Source of the DNA: Hsuehochloa calcarea | Taxonomy: Eukaryota > Streptophyta > Magnoliopsida > Poales > Poaceae | Direction of reading: 5' to 3' | NCBI GenBank assembly: GCA_036346395.1 | Contig: CM070598.1 | Span: forward strand, 3,207,517-3,271,516 | DNA length: 64,000 nt | In this document: positions 54,896-64,000 of the stretch, piece by piece | How the letters are laid out: every line of letters begins with the position of its first letter | Numbering within the stretch: position 1 is the stretch's first letter | The notes under the pieces: model-generated | Told to the model about the DNA's origin: nothing | What the model saw: the letters and a program-made list of their open reading frames with translations, nothing else | Databases searched by the model: none | Translations under genes and position numbers: made by a program

Positions 54896-57800
54896 TTATA
54901 ATTGCAAAACTTGAGATTTGAGGTCAATTCCATTGAATACAAATGTTCCCAGCAACGGCACAAACTGCTTGGTGACCAGCTGGAAAAGGGGAGGAAATAA
55001 ATGGTTAGTAATACAAGCACAAAAATACTCTTCTTTTTAAAAAAGTTACTCCTACATAACTATTAATGGTTACCGCCTCGACAAATTTCAGTCAAGAATG
55101 CATAACAGACCTTAATTACTTCTTGGGAAGCCACTCCACCAATGAAGGCAGCCACGGGATGAATCTCTGCACCCCCAAACCGGCACACTTCAGCAATCAG
55201 GTCATCGGACAAGGATGCTCCGTTCAAACCCATGTCACTTAGCACTGACACAGCAACCGTCTTCAGCCTAGGCACATCCTCATCAATCTCACTATTGAAT
55301 CCAGTACGTTATTAGTATTATAAAAACATGATTTCTTTATTAAAAGTGTGATACCATAATGTTCACCAAAAGCAAATGAACATTTTTCTCATGTACCTGT
55401 CAAAAATTCCAGGTAATCTGTTATAGTTGGCAGCAAGTCGATCAACAGCACGTAGCAGAATATAGAAGTTCATAGCGAAGCTGCGGCAACAAATTTGCTT
55501 GTCCTTTGAGCCATTTGGTAAAAAAGTAAAAAACAAAAACAACATATTGACCAAGGGCTAGCCATTCCGGCAGAAAATAATTCACACAATACTCAATGCA
55601 AAGGATGAAACATAAATGGACTCCTGAGCATAATTTCTCCACCTAAGCAAACGTTGCATTGCATACTGCAGTGCGGTGAACAATAAGTTGAAGAAACTTG
55701 CATTTGAAACAAGAAAGAAGAAACTGAAGCTTCATGCCACTAAAGATAACAAGCAAACGAGCATTCTTCCATAAGTTTGATGCGAGCATCCATGAATTGA
55801 CAGGGAATAAAGCCAAGTATTTATGAGCTGAGTACTGATGGGATGGCTAAGCAAAATGCCCTGCCCTGGAAGCCCATAATCGTCAAAAGGAAGTGCTGCA
55901 ATATTGTGACTAACAATATTGTAGCAAATGTAATAGTAGTAGGAACATGAAATCCGGAACATGTATAACATTTTTGTTGTTGATTATTGCAACACAATAT
56001 ATACATGTAACAACTGCATAAAATTAGCACCTGGCAACCTCAAAGATGTCATAATTAAAGTACATGAACAAAGAAAATTTCCATCCTAAACAACTGAAGA
56101 GATGAACCAGTAAAGTAAGATTAATAGATGCTAACCAGTAGTCTTCATCGGTGAAGTACTTTTGAACTTCAGAAAGAATAGGAGAGCTAAACTCCTCCTC
56201 CATACTGCGGTATCTACAGACCTAGACAAAAGAAATCACTAGTTGATGGCTCGGTGCAAACAAGAGAGAGAGAAAATGCAAGATTAACAACAAAACCGAT
56301 CAAAACGATAGTTTCTTTTGGTATCTTTCTACAATATTGATCAATCAAAACTAACTAAAAATTAACACCTAAGAGTAAGCAGGTGTAAGAAATTTGAACA
56401 CAATCTGCCCCTTGGGGACAAAAATTAAACCACATGAGTTTTATTTATTTTTTAAAACAAGTAAACAGTAATCAGTACACCATGTGCATAGAATCAGCTC
56501 TATTCAATTTATCAAATATGGTGTGCATAACAAAACACTGCAAGGTTCTTCCATCACTAAACCTAATCAGCTGTCGCAATCATCAAGCACATTGTGCGAT
56601 AAGATGTAGTGGTAGCAATCATAAACAGAAGCTACAAAATATACATATTTGAAAAAAGAAACTTACTCTGAGTTTTCTAGCATTTTTACAAAACGTTTTG
56701 ATATATGCCCTTGAAATAGAATCAGGGTCTCTACCAATTCGCTTCAAGATATCTTTTACACGATGCCCAATGGCAAGACAGTCAAATTCAGCCTTAGATT
56801 GGTAAATCTTTTGCAGGCTTACATAATACCTGTAAAGGTCAGAAAAGTGAAACTTTACCATATTCTTGTAATAGAAGAAAATAGTTATGAAAACATAAGT
56901 TGAATCTAAGATCGTAGCAAAGCTGGATGACGGCTGCAAGACACTGACTCTGTAAGTGACGTCATATCAGGCATTGTTCCCTCAAGAGGTAGCTCACCAT
57001 TGCCCTCATTTGCGATAAATTCCTGTAAATAGTGAAAGAGAAAGCAATCCAAGTTGAGACATGGAAAACCATGCTAACAAAGAAGTATTGATTGCACATC
57101 AAAAGAAAGTGCAAAGCACATGTCGTGGAACTTTAGCAAGTAACTGTGAAGACAGTTCGCGATTCGTGAATACTCCACCATTTCAGCAATAGGGTTAAAA
57201 TTTGGCCTGTCAACTTATATTCGTTATGCAAGCAGCTTCCCACAGAACACTTCTTGGGCTTATTTGCTCTAAATGGGGCATCTCCAGTAAGCCAACTCAG
57301 ATGTGGCTTTAGCTTGTAAGCCTCCAAAGTCCAAAGCCACCAGTCATAGGCTTCAGCAGTTCAGCTTATATGAGGCTTCTAGCTCAAAGGATAACTTCAG
57401 CCTTTGGCTCTGGCTCAAGTTTTTAAGCCCGAAAAGTAAAACTAGAACTAGGCCAAGCAGGTTCTTCAAATAATATTGAGACACCTCGACTACATTGATG
57501 GACTCACGAACACAGCTATAAGCTATATCACTATAACAGCGTAAAAAAACTATATCAGTATAACAGAGTAAAAAAAACTTTCTGGTCCGGTTTTAACAGC
57601 AGCAAAGGGTATGAAGAGCACCTGGCATCTCACATAATAGATCAGTGGCAAATGAGTTAGCATTCAGCCAAAAGGAGGCCACAAACTTTTAAGGTTAGTA
57701 TTTTCAGAAATTAGTTACTAATAATTATCCCTTGGTGTATGCTTTTCGCTGAGTTGATGAGAGTAGGATAGGTGTCAATAGAAATCTGGAGATGTGGAGG

Positions 57801-60800
57801 AAGACCTTAGAATCGAAGGGCTTTAGACTTAGTAGGACTAAAGCTGAGTATATGAAGTGTGCTTTCAGCGGCGCCAGGGCAGATGATGGAGATGTTAGTC
57901 TGGACGGACAAGTAGTGCCTAGGAAGGACACATTTCGATATTTGGGATCGATGCTACAGTGGGACGGCGAGATTGATGAAGATGTGAGCCACATGATTAG
58001 AGCGGGGTGAGTGAAATGGCGCCAAGCATCGGGTGTCCTGTGTGACAAAAAAAGGTCCCTCAAAAGTTAAAGGGTAAGTTCTATAGGACGGCTATCAGAC
58101 CTGCAATGCTATATGGAGCAGAATGCTGAGCGACTAAAAGACAACATATACAGAAGATGAGTGTAGTGGAGATGAGGATGCTGCGGTGCATATGTGGTCA
58201 CACAAGGCGGGATCGAATCTGCAATGATGATATACGTGAGATGGTTTGGACATCTCCAACGGCCTTCTGAGGCACCGGTACGTAGTGGAATTTTAAGACG
58301 TACTCGAAACATAAGAAGAGGGCAGAGGTCGACCAAGACTGATGTGGGAGGAAGCAGTTAAAACTTAAAAGATATTTGAGGGATTGGAATGTAGCTAAAG
58401 AATTAGCTTTGGATAGGAGCGCATGGAAGTTAGTGATCCACGTACCGGAACCATAAGAAGGTTTAGGGGTGGTGTTTTAGGCTCTCGGCTCAGATGGCAG
58501 GATGTATGGCCTAGGGTCTTAGCCTTGTAGGATTTTTTTTACAAGGTTCTCGTCTCTTTGACCTTGAGGAGGTTTCATTCCTAGCCTACCCCAACTTGTT
58601 TGGGACCAAAGGCTTTGTTGTTGTTGTTGTTCTAATACTTATAAAGCATGGCCTATCATAAGCAAATAAAAGAAGTCACCATTCAATATGTGTGAATCAT
58701 AATGAAGATATACCTTCAAAGCAGCTACTAAAACCCAGAAATCTGAAGAAGATGAATTGACTTCAGCAGAGCTATCATCAATTATCTGACGGATCTCATT
58801 ACCTAGCAGAAATCAATCATGAATTAGAACTGTTGTTAGTGTGAAAACCAAACACAAGTGAGGGGGCGGACGTCGGCCGTGCTACGGTCCGTCGTCCACG
58901 AGAGTGAGAGTGACACAAATGTTTATATAGGTTCGGGGGTCCGAGAGGACCACCCTACTCCTCTCGGTGGCCTACGGAGGTTCGAGGGTTCCTCCCGAGG
59001 GCTCACCTGATGCATTGCTTTCATATGTTGCTCAAGAGAGCCCCCTCATCAAAAGGAAATATATGGGGGTATTTATAGGCTCCCAAGCCTGTACAAATGA
59101 CCAAAGTACCCCTTTGAGGGATAACTACCCTATGAGTACAAATGGGGTATTACAGTTTTTTATGAGTATAACTGCAATTCTTGGACCTGTACGCGTGTTA
59201 GATACAATGCAGGGACCCGCCGTTAAAGAATGAATTATTCTTCCAACAAGAACTAAATTAACATACAACTACACGGCAGAAATCTGGAAATAAGACTATT
59301 TAGAATAAATCTACAGTGCAGTTATGAAAGGTGTACAATATGCTTGTCAAAATAGTACAATAACCTGAAAGTTTTCCTACAATTTCATATTTTCATGTAT
59401 TAAATAATTCCAGACGGCATGTAGCCACCATCATTTTCATGCCATCAAATGTGCAAGCATTAGGTGACAGGTACTGATTTGTACTGTTTTATTGGTACAA
59501 TCACCATACGGTATAGCAATACTGGTTGACACTCATTGCTGGCCTTGATACTGATTAAATAAAGGATAGAGAGGCACTAAATGGGACCACCATTCATATA
59601 CAGTTTGAAGATAAGCCTGTGACCAAGAATCAAAATCCCGGCGGTTACCGGAAAACCCAGTGGGGACCGGGATGAACAGTAACCAACCGAAATTTTTCAA
59701 ATTAAAATTTAAGTTTATGACTGCATAATGCACTTCCTAGGTTGATTTAGGTCTTTTTTGTGCTAGATTACCTATTGTATGAGCTAAATATGCTTGAATT
59801 ATTGTACTCCCAAGTCCCAACATTTTTTAGACAATGTTACTTCATTAAACACTTTCTAATTATAACTAGACATCAAGCTCCTTATGTATCAGGATTATTA
59901 CTTCATTAAACACTTTCTAATTAATATTTGCATTATTCCAATTGCTAATCACCCATAACCGGTTTTCTCTGTTTTTCTAGTTTTGGTTCCGGTTTTTCCT
60001 GTAACCGCCCGCCCACCGGCCAGGTTTTCCACCGGTACCGAGATTTCAATCCTTGCCTGTGATTGTAAATATCCTATCATATGCTTGCACCAGTAATGAA
60101 TGGCATGTTAATCTAAGAAGATGATACAAAGTACACTGTCACAACTCAATAATTGTAACTCCTACAATAAGAGTACATATATAGAAAGTCCATAAAAGAA
60201 TATACACAAATTAAGCATATTATCTTCGATCAACCACTGGAACCACTAATACCAACTATCAAGCTCTTATATCAAACAACTAAACAAAATGCCTAAGCCT
60301 GAATGAGGTACTTGAACTCTGGTCTAGGTAAATCCACAAATTTCAGTTGAATATTTGATAGAAAGAAAGCTGGATATGGCCACTCAACGTGAAAACACAT
60401 ATCAATATTTCATATTATGAATATTCAGTAAATATGTGAAACCATCAGTTGGCTGGCACCACATAGGTCACATTCATTAATTATGCAAAGCAGAGTGATG
60501 ACTTCATGTTAATTCAGGTAGTTTTTCCTTAGGGTCCGTTTGGTTTACGAAATTGAATTGGACCCGTGGAAATGGAGTCCCAATTCAATTTCAAGTGGGA
60601 ATCAAATTGATCTCTAATTTCAATTTTTGTGTTTGGTTCTCAAAGAAATTGTAACTTGGAAATAGAATACTTGGCCAAATCCAATTCCTGTTTGGTTGCT
60701 TTTTACTGGAAACACATCGACTGCCATCCAAGCCTCAAGACCCAACCCTGCCGAACTCCGGCACCGGCGGAGGGCGGAGACTGCAGCGAGCGGACGGTCA

Positions 60801-63800
60801 GTGGTGCATCGCGGGCTCGCGGCCATGGATTCGACTGCAGCTGTCTAAGTAGAGGAAGGTGGCGGTGTCGCCCTCTAGACGGCGCTGGACAACGGCGCAA
60901 GCAGGCCAGATCTGTGTGCTGGCACCAACGACGAGGAAACTCGCCGGCAGAGGCAGCGGCAGGGTCGCGGGGGACTTGCGGAGAGGAGGAACGAACTTGT
61001 TTGTTCGAGTGGGCAAGAAGAGACCTGGAAATGGGTTTCCAATTCGCCTATTCCAAGCCCAATTCCGCAAACCAAACTGGGTTTTATGATATTTAAGAAA
61101 AGTAAGACAGCAGATTCTGTTATAAATTAGGCTCATATAAGATAAGATAATGTAAGAATCAACTTACTGATTCCTGGAGTGACAGATACTTTATATGAAG
61201 ATTCCACTGCTTCTTTGTAGTTTTCTTCATCTACATTAAGCATATGGGCTCGAATTAGGTCCTGGTGAAAACAGTAGCTTAGTCAACAACCTGAAAGTCC
61301 TAAAAAAACATTATCAATTTGTTTACTTATTGGGCCAACAATCCCAAAAACTATACCTTAAATTCCTTTTTCTCTTGCCTAGTTGAAGGTAAGCGTCCAT
61401 CATGTGCATCTGCCCATTTTTCTGCAAGCCTCACAAGGATAACAATGTATGGAGTATGCTTGTGCACAACAGGGTCTTTTTCATTTATATCAAATGATTT
61501 TGCAAATCTGTAAAACAAAAGTGTTAACATAAACAATGATTTCCTTTCGAATTAAAAAATTATCATGTGAATTGTTCTGTGAACAATCAAGGTATGAATA
61601 TATTCTTACTGCTTGAGTTCAGTCCATGGATTGTGAAGTCGTAAATCATCCAAGAAGTGATCTGGTTTTGATTCTATAACATTGTGCTCCTAATCAGAAA
61701 GTAGAACAAAAAATTGTCAGCCTTCTCAAAATGCTTTTGCTCGTGACTTCCTCCCAATGTGGTTAGCTTATATGTAATAGGCAGTACAATGGTAAAAAGT
61801 CAGAGACGATGGGACTCAGGTGGTGAGGCATCATACACAACTAAACATCAAACAAAAAAGAATTCACGATCATCAGCTCTTGCTGGTTGTGATAATGTGA
61901 TGCCATGATAATTTGATTGGGATTATGGGGTATTAAACATATTTGTTAGATAGATCTATCAAACTACCTTGACGCTGACCCTGACCAGACCGGTTAGACC
62001 ATACGAGCAGCGCAGCAACCAACACAGTATCTGCTTCCCTGCAGATTCCATCTAGTTTCAGTAAATAACTCTCCGAGAGCTGCAGTAACAAAAACTTGGT
62101 ATTAACAACTTTGTTTGAGAGAGCTACACTGCACATAGATCATTTGCCTAGCAATAGGCTAACAAGTTTAAACAGGAAAGTAGGGAACTCTACTAGCACC
62201 TATGCTAACAAAAGCATGGGAAGAAATAAAACAGTAGTGCTGCTAACATAAGAGACCAAAGCTATGAACATAGGCAGATTACAAAAAAAAAGAAGTAAAG
62301 GTGTCACATTCGCTTCTGCCTGATAAGTCCTTAGTTGCAGGCACAGCCAAATACACACATAGGAACCACATCACATTCCTAACCTATGTACCCCAGCAGT
62401 TGGTCAATCATTAAGAAAACACATTGAACAATATTTGAATTTAATACTAATAGCCTAATATAGAAGCCTGTAAAAAAATTGGCATTACATGTATAGTGCA
62501 TTCAACGTTTGCTGCAAAATAAAATTTGTGTAATTATATGAGTGGGGAGATTTCACTTGTGATAATCCTCTGTCAGCCACCATATTATAAAAATCCATCT
62601 AGGCAGTCAACTTACATATCTGCATAAGTAGAAGAAGTCTTCATACTACTTCTCCTTAAGTTTTTACTTTAAGAATACGGGCTGGATAAGAATTAAGTGG
62701 ATGCATATAAACATGACAGGGCAATTTAATGGCTTGGCCCAATGCTATATGCTTGTCTGACAAAAAGCATTAAAGCAGCACATGTCTACTTAATGTCCAT
62801 ACAAGCATATAACTACCGACTAACAACCGATGCAAGGGCAAGAAGATTGGAATTTTTCAAAAGCAAAAAAGGTGGCGATACATGAAAACTAAATACAGTA
62901 GCACATAAAGATGAAGCCTGCACAAAAGAGAATAGATTACAACATGCCATTAACCCCAAAGCTACCAAGTACTCATCAGAAACATTGCATCTAAATTGCA
63001 TCAATAAGAATCATTCGTACATAATAATCATGATTCACGGTCCACCTTTGCAAGAGCAATTGAACATGCTGTTGAATAAAGCATAAACCAAATAAACAAC
63101 TTAAAATTTTACAGCTTCAGAGATATAGAATGTATAAACTAATTAAAGAACCAACCAATGATGGCAAAACTACTACAATATTTAATATCAGGTGGCCATA
63201 CAATATCTTGTTCTTAGATATGCAGCGGGCATTTCCAGCGGCCATCCACCATGATCCACAGGTTTCAGTGGAGCTTTAATCATTCATGGCCCAGAGAGAT
63301 TCACTTCTTTCTCAAAGTACAACCTTTGTGAAAGAAATAGACAAATATCTACTATCAATTATGAATATCTGCTGCACTACCCTGACACTATAAAGCTCCT
63401 AATTATCATTTCCTTGATTTTAATCTCTCCCCATCTTTTTGTTTCACAGAAAGCATAAGTATCCATTCAGCAAAAGCTCTAATTACATAGAAAAGCACTA
63501 GCAAAATAATCACTGCTCGCACAATCTATCCTAAAAGTGTATCAAAGCACACACCTGAGTAGCAATGACAACAGTGAATTGGGAAAAGAAGGAAGCATTT
63601 GTGTCTATCAGAGTCACTGGAGACTCCTCAACAAACTTGGCTTTCACAGCATCATTCAGCTCTTGCAAGAAAGAACATATAGATTTTGCTCTTGATTGCC
63701 CCAAGCATCCCTCATCCACTGAGCGTAAATATAGAGTACTCAGAATACGGGTTTCATCACATTTAGGAAAATGAATCTAAGAGTAACAGAAACAGGTGGA

Positions 63801-63988
63801 AAGCACAGAAATTACACAAAAAATTATTTCCCAAGTCAGATGGTTCGACTTTGGAACCATCAACAACAGTAACACTCCCTATTCCTCCAAGCACAAGATT
63901 CTTCAGCGCTTCAGTTCCGGTAGGGCCACAGTTAAGCAAGCATATGCTAGCCTTCTCCAGTGCTGCCTGTCCTTGATCACCCCATATC
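54896..63988 (-). CDS. AXR1: AXR1-like NEDD8/RUB E1 activating-enzyme regulatory subunit, N-terminal exon outside window
   Basis: Thirteen exons (minus): 63816-63988, 63555-63718, 61968-62079, 61610-61689, 61357-61507, 61168-61261, 58714-58802, 56949-57022, 56667-56829, 56136-56221, 55397-55480, 55111-55291, 54896-54981. All junctions are GT..AG. Words in order: RIWGDQGQAALEKASICLLN, CLGQSRAKSICSFLQELNDA, KDPVVHKHTPYIVILVRLAE, RIGRDPDSISRAYIKTFCKN, CRFGGAEIHPVAAFIGGVAS, then LLGTFVFNGIDLKSQVLQL. Family known: AXR1 pairs with ECR1 to activate RUB/NEDD8 for cullin modification and auxin signalling. It has the ThiF/E1 fold but no catalytic Cys. Two frameshifts: exon 61968-62079 is 112 nt instead of 111 (near 62005-62014), and the last exon has an extra TG (54959-54964). 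Either they are sequence errors or this copy is dead. The upstream exon with the initiator Met lies beyond the window. Confidence 0.93.
57735..58631 (+). mobile_element. 5'-truncated LINE (RTE-type) in an AXR1 intron
   Basis: Plus strand, antisense to AXR1: MWRKTLESKGFRLSRTKAEY, FRYLGSMLQWDGEIDEDVSH, then frameshifted KLKGKFYRTAIRPAMLYGAE, MLRCICGHTRRDRICNDDIR, a deletion of about 45 bp, and RWFGHLQRPSEAPVRSGIL. This is the C-terminal end of plant LINE reverse transcriptase. The 3' end ccccaacttgtttgggacca is followed by a (TTG)n tail at 58615-58630, usual for this family. It is truncated and non-functional. Confidence 0.85.
58831..59248 (+). mobile_element. solo LTR in an AXR1 intron
   Basis: 418 bp with TGTTG..CAACA ends and an exact 5-bp target duplication AGAAC (58826-58830 and 59249-59253). 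A TATA-like gtttatatag near 58921 suggests plus orientation. It lies only about 30 bp from the acceptor side of exon 58714-58802, so it reaches almost to the AXR1 splice acceptor. Confidence 0.88.
59624..60055. mobile_element. hAT-like MITE in an AXR1 intron
   Basis: 432 bp. The left end caagaatcaaaatcccgg and the inverted right end caaggattgaaatctcgg form imperfect TIRs. The 8-bp flanks cctgtgac/cctgtgat (59616-59623, 60056-60063) fit a hAT-type duplication with one change. Inside, ttacttcattaaacactttc plus taatta occurs twice about 58 bp apart (near 59839 and 59897). Confidence 0.7.
60532..61083. mobile_element. MITE-like element with GTCCGTTTGGTTT ends in an AXR1 intron
   Basis: Left gggtccgtttggtttacgaa and inverted right cagtttggtttgcggaattg share gtttggttt.cg.aattg, a common grass nonautonomous transposon end. 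The middle is GC-rich with no protein. No clean target duplication was found, so class and borders are tentative. Confidence 0.5.
62080..63554 (-). other. large AXR1 intron
   Basis: About 1.5 kb between exons 63555-63718 and 61968-62079. AT-rich, no conserved coding sequence or clear transposon ends seen. Confidence 0.7.
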
Positions 63989-64000
63989 CTGTACTTTGTA

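Noticed and set aside
63801..63830. Apparent frameshift at the AXR1 exon ending near 63816
   Set aside because: Using donor GTAATT (exon ends at 63816) gives NNFLLDEGC across the junction in phase, so no indel is needed.
1..64000. CRISPR array, rRNA, intact tRNA, bacterial or organellar insertion
   Set aside because: No regularly spaced short repeats with spacers, no rRNA motifs, no complete cloverleaf; all recognisable genes are plant nuclear or retroelement.

Overview
The window is nuclear DNA of a flowering plant, almost certainly a grass (Poaceae). Genes have short exons with GT..AG introns. The conserved proteins are plant types, and the intergenic DNA is grass-style nested retrotransposons and MITEs. 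There is no operon structure, CRISPR array, rRNA or intact tRNA. I cannot name the species. From memory, to be checked, a tandem pair of two-finger C2H2 genes next to tandem ADF genes resembles a rice chromosome 3 neighbourhood (ZFP182/ZFP15).

Layout. At 1-4.8 kb (+) lies the 3' part of a CRAL-TRIO/SEC14-like gene. At 5.4-8.5 kb (+) is an RS-rich, multi-CCHC zinc-knuckle RNA-binding protein gene. At 9.9-13.1 kb (-) are two tandem actin-depolymerizing factor genes with the plant structure in which exon 1 encodes only the start Met. At 13.65-13.95 kb is a Tourist MITE. At 14.4-32.6 kb a SIN3-like (PAH-domain) gene remnant is split by a solo LTR and by a copia element (15122-32129), which itself holds an 11-kb SIRE/Maximus-type copia element (20103-31250). 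At 33.7-35.3 kb (-) is a decayed gypsy gag/protease. At 35.7-36.0 kb (-) is an orphan SGF11-like zinc-finger exon. At 36.1-39.1 kb is a SIRE-type LTR flanked on both sides by internal sequence. At 39.9-44.7 kb are two tandem EAR-type C2H2 zinc-finger genes (-). At 46.2-53.8 kb is a decayed PIF/Harbinger transposon split by a copia element with only 116-bp LTRs (46491-51769, minus). At 54.9-64.0 kb (-) lies nearly all of AXR1, the NEDD8/RUB E1 regulatory subunit, with four transposon insertions in its introns.

How things fit together. The host genes are unrelated housekeeping or regulatory genes (lipid transfer, RNA binding, actin turnover, stress-type transcription factors, RUB conjugation). 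The two tandem pairs show local duplication. The rest is a record of transposition, and seven insertions can be placed exactly from target-site duplications. Several conserved exons (SEC14-like, CCHC, AXR1 twice) carry 1-2 nt frameshifts while all splice sites are preserved. I read this mainly as consensus error or very recent mutation. I found no clearly new biological system. The most informative observations are the SIN3 gene rebuilt through nested insertions, the split Harbinger element, the short-LTR copia and the systematic frameshifts.
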